Under the pieces are notes generated by a model. The model was not told the DNA's origin, made no database searches, and worked only from the letters and a program-made list of their open reading frames with translations. The position numbers and the translations under genes were made by a program. From Peptococcaceae bacterium BRH_c8a (GTDB lineage Bacteria > Bacillota > Desulfotomaculia > Desulfotomaculales > Desulfallaceae), in assembly GCA_000961575.1 (NCBI GenBank), contig LADP01000005.1:1-64000 (forward strand): a DNA stretch of 64,000 nt, in the 5' to 3' direction. This document shows positions 15,172 through 23,413 of this stretch, piece after piece. Each line of letters begins with the position of its first letter. Within the stretch, counting starts at the first letter, position 1.

Positions 15172-15870
15172 GTGAGGGTGTTTGTAGCAGAGGATAATCT
15201 CTCGGAGATGAAACACTTACGGCAACTGCTAGCCGGGGAAGCAGACCTTGATATTGTTGGTGAGGCTTATGACGGGGATAAAGCCCTAAAACTAATTAAT
15301 GAACTTAAGCCCGAAGTGGCATTCCTGGATATAACAATGCCGGGGATATCCGGAATGGAGCTCGCCGGAATGATTGACCAGAGCGTACAGGTAGTTTTTA
15401 TTACGGCCCATCATGATTATGCCATCAATGCGTTTGAGTTAGGGTCCGTTGATTACATATTAAAACCTGTTGACCAAGAAAGGCTTAGTAATACCTTGCA
15501 CCGTATTAGAAGGTCAAAGGCCTGCGCGTTAAATGAAACGCTTACGGTCAGTGTAAAAAACGAAGCCATTATTTTAAATATTAGGGACATAATCTTTATC
15601 GAGAAACAGCAGGGCCATAAACAAATTATCATCTATACCTATGATAATCAATTGTTTGTCAACCTACCCTTAAACAACCTGGAAAGCAGGCTGGCCAGAT
15701 TTGGTTTTGTGCGTACGCACAAAAGTTTCCTGGTCAATATCAATAAGCTGGAAAGGTTACTGCCGTGGGGACACAAATCATACCTGGCTAAACTCAACGG
15801 TACACAAAAGGAAGTTATCATAAGTAGGAAATATGCCCCGGCAGTTAAGGCCTTTATCAATGGCATCTAA
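15172..15870 (+). CDS. LytTR-family response regulator
   Basis: This response regulator is about 232 residues long. The N-terminal receiver has the acidic pair in FVAEDN, the acceptor Asp in VAFLDITMPGISG, the Thr in FITAHHDYA and the Lys in YILKPVDQ. The C-terminal LytTR DNA-binding domain runs from LTVSVKNEAIILNIRDIIFI to the end (FVRTHKSFLVNINKLERL). It acts in the cytoplasm and binds paired direct repeats upstream of target promoters. GTG 15172 is taken as the start because a run of G's lies 8 bases before it and the protein then begins directly with the receiver strand. ATG 15121 in the same frame would add 17 unrelated residues. Confidence 0.9.
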   Translation: MRVFVAEDNLSEMKHLRQLLAGEADLDIVGEAYDGDKALKLINELKPEVAFLDITMPGISGMELAGMIDQSVQVVFITAHHDYAINAFELGSVDYILKPVDQERLSNTLHRIRRSKACALNETLTVSVKNEAIILNIRDIIFIEKQQGHKQIIIYTYDNQLFVNLPLNNLESRLARFGFVRTHKSFLVNINKLERLLPWGHKSYLAKLNGTQKEVIISRKYAPAVKAFINGI

Positions 15871-15992
15871 ATGTAATCCCAATTTTAATATTAATTATTG
15901 AATTAACTATTAGAATAACTAAAAACCACCATGAAACACTTAGTAGCTAGTGAATGAGGGGGCGTCGTAATTATTAATTAAAGGGGACTCAT

Positions 15993-16217
15993 ATGTTAAT
16001 TTTTTTAGTAGTTTTATTGGCTTCGCTAGCACTATCCTTTGCTATAATCACTTTTTCCTTAAATATATTGAAACAGACTCCTTTAAATTATGGAAATAAT
16101 AATGTACCAAATATACTTCAGAAGCCGCCATATATTTATCTTATTACCGGAATATTATTTCTCATTTTTTTCAAGTTAATGTTTCGTGTCTTAACGTTCA
16201 TATTGCTCGGAGGATGA
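15993..16217 (+). CDS. Small two-segment membrane protein
   Basis: This 74-residue protein has two hydrophobic segments (residues 2-25 and 47-71) joined by a short polar loop with LNYGNNNVPNILQKPP. AAAGGGGA lies 6 bases before the ATG. It was not recognised. It follows the LytTR operon by 120 bases, and its 3' end overlaps the remnant of a LytS-type kinase in another frame, so its C-terminus may have been formed by that rearrangement. Confidence 0.55.
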   Translation: MLIFLVVLLASLALSFAIITFSLNILKQTPLNYGNNNVPNILQKPPYIYLITGILFLIFFKLMFRVLTFILLGG

Positions 16218-16383
16218 TCCCAAACTAGCCCACGAAATTTTGCCTTTTACTCTGCAACCGTTAGTGGGAAATGCCGTAAGACATGGTCGAAAAAACAGGC
16301 AAGAGAAGAACAAAATTATTATTTTAGCCCAGTGCGCTCAGGATTCCCTAGCAATTTCTGCGCCCTGCCCCAAAATTGCATAA
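16201..16383 (+). pseudogene. LytS-type histidine kinase remnant (N-box)
   Basis: One frame reads EILPFTLQPLVGNAVRHGRK, which is the N-box start of the ATPase domain in LytS/YpdA-type kinases (normally PP.LLQPLVENAIRHG). A further strand IIILAQCAQDSLAIS follows and the frame ends at 16381. No start or kinase core is left. It points to a former second LytS/LytTR pair at this place. Confidence 0.6.
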
Positions 16384-16446
16384 CAAACGAGAACAATTTT
16401 GAAGCAATGGGCAATTGCGGTAGGATAATAAGCTTTTGGCCGGGAG

Positions 16447-18495
16447 TTAGTTGTGATAACACCTAAAACGTACCAGAAAGGTGGTATTGTGGGAACCGGT
16501 CTCCACTTCAATACGTGCTTTATGCCTGGCTGCTATGCTGTAACATACCGCAAGACCCAAACCGGTGCCGTTATCCTTGGTGGTGAAAAAGGGGGTTCCT
16601 AGCTTCTCCAGCACATCCGGTTCAATCCCTCCACCCTGATCCTGAACGGCCAGAACCACTTCGTCATCTTCAATATAAGTTTTTATTGTAAGCATACCGC
16701 CAGCTGACATCGCTTCCAGGCCATTATGAGTAAGGTTAAATATAAGCTGGCGAACCTCTTTGTCATCCAAAAATAAATCCGGTATCTCGTTAAGTTTCAG
16801 TATCAAGTTTGTATTTAACTTAAAAGCATCGGCCTGAATTAGAGGCGAAATGGTGTTAATTATAGTATTAAGGTTGTGCATCATCTTCTCAACAGGTTTG
16901 TTTTTTGCCAAAGATAAAAACTGAGTAATTATGATGTTAGCCCTATCAAGCTCTTCAATCATTAATTTAAAAAAATTTTGGAAACTATAACACTCTTTTT
17001 TGTCTTTAAGTACCTGTAGAAAACCACGCACAGTGGTCATTGGATTCCTTATTTCGTGACCAATACCGGCTGCCATCTGCCCAATCAAGTTTAGTCGTTC
17101 ATACATCGCCATCTCCAGCTTGCGTTCGGTAATATCGTGGGCGACCTCGACCACGCCCAAAATACTGCCTTCATCTCCCTTGACAGGATAAAACCTTTGC
17201 GACCAGGTAGCGCCATGAGGGGTGTTAACTTCAAACTGTTGAAACCTGCCTGTTTCCACTGTTTTTTTAAACGTACACCTTGGACAAGGGCTTTTTCTCT
17301 TATGAAAAATATTATAACAATAAGTTCCTACTAATTGCTCCGGTTCGAGTCCGATAAAACTTCCCGCAGCTTTATTAGCCCATTTAATCTGCATATTGAT
17401 ATCAAGATAGATTACAAGTTCGTTTATTGATTCCAAAATAACTTTTTTTTCTCGTTCAGCTCTTTTCAGGGCCTCTTCTATCTGTTTACGCTCACTAATA
17501 TCACTAAATAAACTAAGTAAACACCTTTCACCCCCAATGTAAATCAGCTCCATAGAGATGAGCCCTGATCTCTTTTCACCTGATTTTTTGCAGAATTTAA
17601 AATCTTCATTATGGATAGCCCCCTCTTTAAGAACCTTTTCCAAAAGTCTGGAACGTTCCTCAAAGTCGGCCCAGGCATTTAACTCTATAGCTGTCCTACC
17701 GATAAGTTCATCTCGGTTAAAGCCTGTTACAGAAAGTAAGCTTTTGTTGACGTCAATAAATTTGCCTTCGAAAGTAGTTATGGCCATAGCAACGGGATTA
17801 CCATGAAAGGCTTTGGCAAACCGTTCTTCAGATAAACGTAATTCTTCCATTGCCTGTCTTCGCCGGGTGGTGTCCCGTATGGACTCAATTGCTCCAATTA
17901 AATTACCTTGTCTGTCATAAAGAGGTGAGGCCGATGCTCTAAGAAAGGCCCCTTTTCCATTATACGCATAAGGAGTGTATGCTTCGGCGAATAGCCTGTT
18001 ACCTATCCTTTCCACCTTTTGATACTGATGTTCAATTTTATCATTACTTAAAAAGATTAAATCAATCAAAATAGGCATTGGTTGCCCGTAAAATGGGACG
18101 GCATAAGCATAATCACCTCTGCCGATGATTTTTTCCTTGGGTATACCGGTCATTTCCTCTATAGCCTGATTCCAGGCTATAACTCGCCGCTTGCGATCAA
18201 CCACAAAAGTGGCATCGGGAAGAAACTCGATTATGTCCAGCAGTTGTTGGTGAGTGTTACGCAACTTCTCCTCGGCCCTTTGCTCGTTAGCCTTTTGTAA
18301 TTCATTGTTATTATTTGCTAAAAATGTGGCGTCAGTTTGTGATTCATTAATATCCTGGAGTTGCCGATTAATTAATTGAAGTTTACCTTTATCTTTTTTG
18401 AGATTTATTATGGTTTTTTCCAATTGAGAAATTCGGCGACGCAATTTAGACACTTCACTTAACAGTTGTCCTCTTGTTTTTTCTCCAACTTTCAT
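16447..18495 (-). CDS. Cytoplasmic three-PAS sensor histidine kinase
   Basis: This kinase is about 682 residues long with no membrane segment. It opens with a coiled coil (about 10-70) and continues with three PAS domains: the first from LLDIIEFLPDATFVVDR, the second from FAKAFHGNPVAMAITTFEG, the third from ILESINELVIYLDINMQIKW with a CPRC pair. Then come HisKA (MAAGIGHEIRNPMTTVRGFL, acceptor His) and HATPase (NLTHNGLEAM, DQGGGIEPDV, FFTTKDNGTGLGLAV). The layout matches Spo0-phosphorelay kinases of spore formers, a role inferred rather than shown. GAGG lies 11 bases before ATG 18495. A TTG two codons earlier (18501) or TTG 18525 could also be used. No regulator gene is adjacent. Confidence 0.88.
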   Translation of the reverse strand: MKVGEKTRGQLLSEVSKLRRRISQLEKTIINLKKDKGKLQLINRQLQDINESQTDATFLANNNNELQKANEQRAEEKLRNTHQQLLDIIEFLPDATFVVDRKRRVIAWNQAIEEMTGIPKEKIIGRGDYAYAVPFYGQPMPILIDLIFLSNDKIEHQYQKVERIGNRLFAEAYTPYAYNGKGAFLRASASPLYDRQGNLIGAIESIRDTTRRRQAMEELRLSEERFAKAFHGNPVAMAITTFEGKFIDVNKSLLSVTGFNRDELIGRTAIELNAWADFEERSRLLEKVLKEGAIHNEDFKFCKKSGEKRSGLISMELIYIGGERCLLSLFSDISERKQIEEALKRAEREKKVILESINELVIYLDINMQIKWANKAAGSFIGLEPEQLVGTYCYNIFHKRKSPCPRCTFKKTVETGRFQQFEVNTPHGATWSQRFYPVKGDEGSILGVVEVAHDITERKLEMAMYERLNLIGQMAAGIGHEIRNPMTTVRGFLQVLKDKKECYSFQNFFKLMIEELDRANIIITQFLSLAKNKPVEKMMHNLNTIINTISPLIQADAFKLNTNLILKLNEIPDLFLDDKEVRQLIFNLTHNGLEAMSAGGMLTIKTYIEDDEVVLAVQDQGGGIEPDVLEKLGTPFFTTKDNGTGLGLAVCYSIAARHKARIEVETGSHNTTFLVRFRCYHN

Positions 18496-18593
18496 GACCA
18501 AAAAAACCTCATTTCTTTCCTGCAAGTGGTAATTACATATTTATTGTCTAAAAATAACAGATTTCCTGCGAGGAATATGTTAAAATTATCATT

Positions 18594-18632
18594 AGAAAAG
18601 ACTTTCCCAGTAAAGGAAAAGTCTTTTTTGTT
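18594..18632. terminator. Bidirectional terminator hairpin
   Basis: AAAAGACTTT and AAAGTCTTTT arms enclose a short loop, with TTTTTTG following on the plus strand and CTTTTCT on the minus strand. It lies just after the stop of the minus-strand lipoprotein gene (18665) and before the kinase gene. Confidence 0.65.
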
Positions 18633-18664
18633 TAAATATAACTTAACTTGAATCAACTTAATAT

Positions 18665-19381
18665 TTAATAACCCGAGGCTTCTTCGTTCAGGTAATAACC
18701 GGCGGGAAAACTCTGATCCTGAAGAATCAGTAATTTTTCAAATGAAACTAATCCCACACCTTCTTTAATCTCGCGCCTCTCGTAATAGTCTGAGTTTTTA
18801 TCTTTATAAACCACGGTATAAACAGCAACCCCGTCAAGGTTTTTAACATCCTCGATGGTACATTCCAGGTCTGTTTCTATGTTATCCTGGTCAATTACCT
18901 TTTGCGTCCACCGAATGCCTTTTCCCAGTGGTGTTTTAATCAGATCCAGGCGATCATAATTCGAATCCAGCATAGCATCTTCCTGTTTCGTTTGGGTTAG
19001 CACTCCGTTAGCGATGGTGTACACGATTTGAAGGTTGAAGTCCCTGTCCTTGGCCTCGCCGCCAGACGGGTCGTCAACTTCGCCTTCAATACTATATACT
19101 AAATCGGAATTTTGTTTGTCAATGGTCTTTAACGTCATCCGGTGACCATATTCGGCAAATCCATTGTAATACCATCTGTAACCTTCCCTGGAAGGTAGCA
19201 GGGCGGCTAGCTGGCTGTTTTGTTCAATGGTTGGATCCTCTGCTGGCGCTGGTTCATCTGGTTGTTGGTTTTGGCCGTCTTGAGCAGGGGGGCGCTGGAA
19301 ATTGCATCCCGCCAGCGGGGTTCCCAGCGCTAGAAACAGAAGAAGGGTTACAATAATCATTCTACGTGTAGTGTAAAGCAT
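18665..19381 (-). CDS. Putative lipoprotein
   Basis: This 238-residue protein has a clear lipoprotein signal: MIIVTLLLFLALGTPLAGC, with the lipobox LAGC putting the lipidated Cys at about residue 26. A Pro/Gln/Glu-rich linker follows, then a beta-rich domain (EGYRWYYNGFAEYGHRMTLK and so on) that I cannot assign. It should sit on the outer face of the membrane. GGAGGTGAG lies just before the ATG. It stands 30 bases after the tautomerase gene on the same strand and could share its transcript. Confidence 0.75.
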   Translation of the reverse strand: MLYTTRRMIIVTLLLFLALGTPLAGCNFQRPPAQDGQNQQPDEPAPAEDPTIEQNSQLAALLPSREGYRWYYNGFAEYGHRMTLKTIDKQNSDLVYSIEGEVDDPSGGEAKDRDFNLQIVYTIANGVLTQTKQEDAMLDSNYDRLDLIKTPLGKGIRWTQKVIDQDNIETDLECTIEDVKNLDGVAVYTVVYKDKNSDYYERREIKEGVGLVSFEKLLILQDQSFPAGYYLNEEASGY

Positions 19382-19410
19382 GGCTCACCTCCAGCGTTTA
19401 TTTACACGGT

Positions 19411-19614
19411 TTACTGCCCGCGCTGGCGCCGTACGGTTACACTTTCCCCGCCAATGCCCCAGTTGTCGGTGTCTACTTCTTCAATAACCACCACCGTAGT
19501 TTGCGGGTTTTTTCCCATTATATTCACCAATAGATTGGTAACCCCGGCTATAAGTTGTTGCTTTTGCTCAACTGTTGCGCCATCCTTTGTAATCTTGATA
19601 TTTACGAAAGGCAT
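19411..19614 (-). CDS. 4-oxalocrotonate tautomerase family enzyme
   Basis: This 67-residue protein begins MPFVNIKITKDGATVEQKQQ. After removal of Met, the N-terminal Pro1 is the catalytic base of this family, which moves protons in enol/keto tautomerisations of small acids. A second conserved segment, TTVVVIEEVDTDNWGIGGES, holds the usual active-site loop. The start at ATG 19614 is fixed both by GAGGTGA 6 bases before it and by the need for Pro at position 2; an upstream in-frame start would bury it. The physiological substrate is unknown. Confidence 0.88.
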   Translation of the reverse strand: MPFVNIKITKDGATVEQKQQLIAGVTNLLVNIMGKNPQTTVVVIEEVDTDNWGIGGESVTVRRQRGQ

Positions 19615-19961
19615 TAATATCACCTCAGATATTGTTTTATTGGGAGAATTTTACCCATTAATCTAAGATTATATCATAACTAATACAAAGTATTTGGTAT
19701 GATTTTCAACAGAATAGCAAGTTATTAGCTACTAATTATTTTTCTGTATTTGCTGGCGGTTTTGTCACACTTTGGACGTTGTATCTGTTATATAAATGGT
19801 GGGAAAAAATAAATTTGGGTTCTGAAAATGCTTTTAAGCAGTCATAACAGCTTATATATTATAAATTGAACTATCAGTCTTAAATATTTTTGCGAGAGTG
19901 GGTGATAAATCAAAATACTAACTGGTTAGTAGCTTATTTAATAAAATTGGAGGTATGCAAG

Positions 19962-21245
19962 TTGAGTAGAAAGGTGTTTATAACTATTGTTTTGGGGTTA
20001 ATGCTGTCACTGGTGGCTGTTATGCCGGTCATGGCGTCTGAAAAACTTAATCTTAACGTTAACGGTGAAGAGGCCGGCATGTTTGATATTTACGGGGAAA
20101 ACGGTGTCACCATGATCCCTGTGGATGCTTTTGTGCGCCTGGCCGGGGCAGATTTAGGCTGGGATTCTGAAACCAATTTTAATATCAACGAAAATGGGGA
20201 ATCCCTGGCACTGGTTGTGGATCAAAAGGAAGCCACACTAAATGGTGACGCAGTAACTATGCCTACCGGGCCGGTTAGTGTATCCGACCAGGTGTATGTA
20301 CCGCTTCGTTTTGTGGCCGGCACTTTCGGTTTCGATGTAACGTGGGATGAAGTACAGCGACTGATTATAATGGAACGTGAGGAAACCAGAGATGGTTTAA
20401 CCCCGTTGGAAGTAGTGGTCAAGTCTGGTGCCGCCACTCAGGAAATTAATACCTATAGTATGGATGGAAATATGAACGTAGCAATAAATATCGAAGCAGA
20501 CGGGGTAAAAGTTACCCCTGAGCCAATGAAAATGGATATGCAGTTAAAGGGACAAATTCAAAGCGACCCCATGCAGGTTTATATGCAGCAAGTAATTACA
20601 TCTGCTGCCGAAACCGGAATGCCGGAAACGGTAGTTGAAACCTACATGACTGCAGATAAAATGTATATCAAGATGCCGGAACAGGGTTGGGTAGCCCAGG
20701 ATATGCCCTTTAGCCCTGAGTTTTGGCAACAGCAACAAGACATTCAATCAAACCCAATTCAAGCCGCCGAGCAAATGAAGGAAATGGGCATGTTCATGAA
20801 CTTTGGCAATGATGTAACTGTAGGGGAACAAGATTATTATGTGGTCAATGCAACATTGGATATGGAAAAATTCCGTGAAGGGATGCCCCAGATGATGCAG
20901 CAGGTTGTGCAGGGTATATCTGGGCCGGGTGGTACTCAAAATCCGGAGCAGATGCAAGCAATGCAGCAAATGCTTGAGAGCATGGAGATTGAATATTACT
21001 ACGCAGTGTTGATCAACAAGGACACCTTGATTACTGATGTTATTAATCTTGATGCCCGAATTAAAATGGATGTAGAAGCCCCCCCGATTGGGGAAACCGG
21101 TGAGGTTGGCGACGGCGAACAGCAGGGGCCCAAGGTATTAAAAATGGACATGGACATGAGCGGTGAGATTAAAATCACTGACCCGGGCATGCCTTTTAAC
21201 GCCCCCGATGTCAGCGATGCCAAAGCTATGACCGATCTTAAATAA
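19962..21245 (+). CDS. Secreted protein with copper-amine-oxidase-type stalk domain
   Basis: This protein is about 427 residues long, exported by a signal peptide (SRKVFITIVLGLMLSLVAVM, cleavage near VMA-SE). Residues about 25-125 are a stalk domain of the copper amine oxidase N-terminal type (MIPVDAFVRLAGADLGWD, VYVPLRFVAGTFGFDVTWDE). The rest is a beta-rich domain with Met-rich stretches (MKMDMQLKGQIQ, MQAMQQMLESMEIEYYY), resembling the lipid-carrier-like DUF6612 family. It probably works at the cell wall. TTG 19962 is the start because GGAGGT lies 7 bases before it; the longer frame from 19890 would put 24 residues in front of the signal. A strong terminator follows. Confidence 0.8.
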   Translation: MSRKVFITIVLGLMLSLVAVMPVMASEKLNLNVNGEEAGMFDIYGENGVTMIPVDAFVRLAGADLGWDSETNFNINENGESLALVVDQKEATLNGDAVTMPTGPVSVSDQVYVPLRFVAGTFGFDVTWDEVQRLIIMEREETRDGLTPLEVVVKSGAATQEINTYSMDGNMNVAINIEADGVKVTPEPMKMDMQLKGQIQSDPMQVYMQQVITSAAETGMPETVVETYMTADKMYIKMPEQGWVAQDMPFSPEFWQQQQDIQSNPIQAAEQMKEMGMFMNFGNDVTVGEQDYYVVNATLDMEKFREGMPQMMQQVVQGISGPGGTQNPEQMQAMQQMLESMEIEYYYAVLINKDTLITDVINLDARIKMDVEAPPIGETGEVGDGEQQGPKVLKMDMDMSGEIKITDPGMPFNAPDVSDAKAMTDLK

Positions 21246-21283
21246 TTGTTAGTGAGTAATAAAGCAAAGTGCAGTTAATTAAA

Positions 21284-21322
21284 AATAATCAGGGGCGCCG
21301 CTTAGCGGTGCCCCTGATTATT
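21284..21322. terminator. Strong bidirectional terminator
   Basis: AATAATCAGGGGCGCCGC and the matching arm GGTGCCCCTGATTATT form a very stable hairpin between convergent genes (plus stop at 21245, minus stop at 21338). T-rich flanks on both strands fit a shared terminator. Confidence 0.75.
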
Positions 21323-21337
21323 ACTTAGAAATACTTG

Positions 21338-21448
21338 CTAGGCTTCGAGTTTTCCGAAGAACGGGGTCATGCCGAACACGAGTAGAATTAGGATCAGGAA
21401 CAGAATGAAGCTCCCATCAAAGCCGGTTCCACCAGCGCCGTAAGCCAT
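21338..21448 (-). CDS. YjcZ-like small hydrophobic protein
   Basis: This 36-residue protein reads MAYGAGGTGFDGSFILFLIL, then ILLVFGMTPFFGKLEA. A Gly-rich head followed by a single Ile/Leu/Val membrane segment is the pattern of YjcZ-type small sporulation proteins of Firmicutes. AAAGGAGGT lies 7 bases before the ATG. The family name is a judgement from this pattern only. Confidence 0.65.
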   Translation of the reverse strand: MAYGAGGTGFDGSFILFLILILLVFGMTPFFGKLEA

Positions 21449-21667
21449 CAATATACCTCCTTTGGCAAAGTTTACTTTTTAAGTTAAGCTTTAATTCAAT
21501 CCATAGTATTCATTTGCTATTAAAACGTGACATTATAACGGAGTACCTTTTCATAATCAGTAAGGAAATTATTGAAGGGGCTTTTATTATGTGGTATGCT
21601 TGTCCTGATTTGGAAACCGGCTTAGAAGTCAGGCCTTATATAAATTTGCAAGTGTTGGCCCCATGTT

Positions 21668-21955
21668 TTAAACCAGCTTTACAACAACGGCAAGTATCAA
21701 ACCGCAAACGGCCAGGATGGTACCCACAGTAAATTTTACAGTCCATTGAAGACTCCGGTCTACTTTCCCGCTCAAACTATCGAGACGCTGGTTTAATGTC
21801 ATGTATTCATCAAGCCGTTCCTTATTGGCAATGACAAGTCTGGTCATTGAACGATCCAGACTGTCCGTTATTTTGTGCTCAACGCCGTCAATATGGCGGC
21901 GTATATCACTGAGGTCCTTTTCCAATTTATCCAGATACTTGTCTTCCCAGTCCAT
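21668..21955 (-). CDS. Hemolysin XhlA-like small membrane protein
   Basis: This 95-residue protein is a long helical/coiled-coil stretch (YLDKLEKDLSDIRRHIDGVE and onward) followed by one C-terminal membrane segment (FTVGTILAVCGLILAVVVKL). That layout matches the XhlA family of phage and phage-like lysis accessory proteins, which also occur as stand-alone chromosomal genes. No phage genes are nearby, so a lysis function is not implied. AAAGGTGAT lies 5 bases before the ATG. Confidence 0.65.
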   Translation of the reverse strand: MDWEDKYLDKLEKDLSDIRRHIDGVEHKITDSLDRSMTRLVIANKERLDEYMTLNQRLDSLSGKVDRSLQWTVKFTVGTILAVCGLILAVVVKLV

Positions 21956-22032
21956 TAGATCACCTTTTAATTGTTTTTTATATAAATATGTTTGAATAAA
22001 AGCAAAAGAAACCGGAAGGGTTTGTTAATAAA

Positions 22033-22656
22033 TTGCAAAAAGTGCTATTCTATGGGTTGCTGATTGGACTACTGCTAAACGCAACTGGTTGTTCGCTGCC
22101 CCAGTTACAGGGCCGTGACGGACAGGCAGAAATTCAACAGGATCAAACTAACAAAATGGAGACCGAAAAAGAAAGACCCGTACCGGAAAATGTGCAGGTG
22201 GCCCAGGCGGTTGCAGGACAAATGGGCAACCCGGTATTGACTCCTGACGAACAGGGCAGGATAACCGCCGGTATCCAGGAAACACTAACTACATTGATTG
22301 AGGCTATGCGTGTTAAGGATTTATCCAAGGGCAATACCGTTTTTTACGGGCTTGATGAAGCCGGAAGCGTGATAACTATGGAAGAGCTGCAGCTTGAAGT
22401 GGAAACCCTGCATCCGGTGGAATGGCGGGTGGAAAGCAGTCGCTTGGCCGGAAAAGACAGCCGGTTGGTAGAAGTATCTTTTACCATGCCGGACGGTTCC
22501 TTACACCAAGGTAAACCGTTTAACATGGTTAATATAGGTGAAGCTTGGATGATTCATTATAATTCTTTTGCCGCATCATTTCACGCGATGGCCGAACATC
22601 TGTTGGGAAGGGATAGCGAGGTAAATGGGGATGACCCGGTTGAAATAATATTTTAA
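22033..22656 (+). CDS. Putative lipoprotein
   Basis: This 207-residue protein has a lipoprotein signal (QKVLFYGLLIGLLLNATGCS, lipobox ATGC), a Gln/Glu-rich linker and a C-terminal globular domain of about 120 residues (ITAGIQETLTTLIEAMRVKD and onward). That domain looks NTF2/SnoaL-like in its helix-strand order, though I cannot confirm it. The start is TTG 22033, with GGAAGGG 12 bases before it, somewhat far. A terminator follows at 22740. Confidence 0.7.
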   Translation: MQKVLFYGLLIGLLLNATGCSLPQLQGRDGQAEIQQDQTNKMETEKERPVPENVQVAQAVAGQMGNPVLTPDEQGRITAGIQETLTTLIEAMRVKDLSKGNTVFYGLDEAGSVITMEELQLEVETLHPVEWRVESSRLAGKDSRLVEVSFTMPDGSLHQGKPFNMVNIGEAWMIHYNSFAASFHAMAEHLLGRDSEVNGDDPVEIIF

Positions 22657-22739
22657 TCAGGGGATATTATGCGGATCGCCGGGCATAATACTAACACTGC
22701 TATTAGCAGTAACCAGCCTCCTAATTCTCTCTCAGCAAG

Positions 22740-22764
22740 CCCGCCTGTGAAGGCGGGTTTTTTT
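22740..22764 (+). terminator. Rho-independent terminator
   Basis: CCCGCCT-gtga-AGGCGGG followed by seven T's, about 84 bases after the lipoprotein stop. Confidence 0.85.
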
Positions 22765-22853
22765 CGCCTAATTCAAACCCCGCAGTTTATATTTTGCATG
22801 CAGGATTTTTTCCTGGCGGGGTAAAAGTAATCAGGTGGGAGGGAGATATAATA

Positions 22854-23117
22854 ATGACCGAAAAAAAAAGTGGCTTGTCTCAACCTGTTCGCATTGGCAT
22901 GGCTACCGCTATGTGGGCGGTGTTACTATGGTTTCTGTCTTTTGGACACCCCGTATTGGTACCGATAACAAAAGCTATATTTATTGTTTTTGTAATTCCA
23001 ACCGGGCTGGTGGAGTGGTATAAATACAGAGGCTTGATTAGCGAGAAGAGGGCCCCGGCGATAAAGGTGGCTGGGATGGCCGTTTTTGGGGCGTTGTGGT
23101 ACTTCTTTATTCAATAA
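22854..23117 (+). CDS. Small membrane protein
   Basis: This 87-residue protein has a polar start (TEKKSGLSQPVRIGMATAMW) and three hydrophobic stretches: WAVLLWFLSFG, VPITKAIFIVFVIPTGLVEW and AGMAVFGALWYFF. GGGAGGGAG lies 8 bases before ATG 22854; an upstream in-frame start has no such site. The family was not recognised. It has its own terminator at 23161. Confidence 0.65.
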   Translation: MTEKKSGLSQPVRIGMATAMWAVLLWFLSFGHPVLVPITKAIFIVFVIPTGLVEWYKYRGLISEKRAPAIKVAGMAVFGALWYFFIQ

Positions 23118-23160
23118 AAAAGTACTGAAATCATTTAAACATTCTATGGGTAAATAAAAA

Positions 23161-23188
23161 ACCGCTCTTTTGGATCAGCGGTTTTTTT
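23161..23188 (+). terminator. Rho-independent terminator
   Basis: ACCGCT / AGCGGT stem with a ten-base loop and a run of seven T's, 43 bases after the stop at 23117. Confidence 0.85.
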
Positions 23189-23235
23189 GCTTTTATTCTT
23201 TTTTCATCTTATTGTTTCTGTTTAAACCGGTGTTT

Positions 23236-23385
23236 CTATTTGGGGAGCAACGTGTAGGTTGCGGCCGCTGCGGCTAAGGCTGCGGCCAGACCAAAAAGTA
23301 TCCATGTTAGGTCTCTTTTAACCCGAACGACTAATTTTTCCGGGCTTCTATTTTCGGTTGGAAAGCTTACTCCAGTTTTAGCCAC
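23236..23385 (-). CDS. Small Ala-rich single-pass membrane protein
   Basis: This is a 49-residue protein with a GTG start. A charged head (SPEKLVVRVKRDL) is followed by one Ala-rich membrane segment (WILFGLAAALAAAAATYTLL). GGAGGTGA lies 8 bases before the GTG, which is strong support for translation. It is encoded just after the GerM lipoprotein gene's 3' end but begins 28 bases beyond that stop, on the same strand. The family was not recognised. Confidence 0.6.
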   Translation of the reverse strand: MAKTGVSFPTENRSPEKLVVRVKRDLTWILFGLAAALAAAAATYTLLPK

Positions 23386-23413
23386 TGTTTATTCACCTCC
23401 GTTGTTTCCGCTG

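Noticed and set aside
21514-21732. Plus-strand frame with an ATG at 21590 behind a GAAGGGG site
   Set aside because: It overlaps the better supported minus-strand XhlA-like gene, and its sequence beyond the overlap has no protein-like pattern.
21668-21955. Prophage region suggested by the XhlA-like protein
   Set aside because: No holin, endolysin, tail or integrase gene is found nearby.
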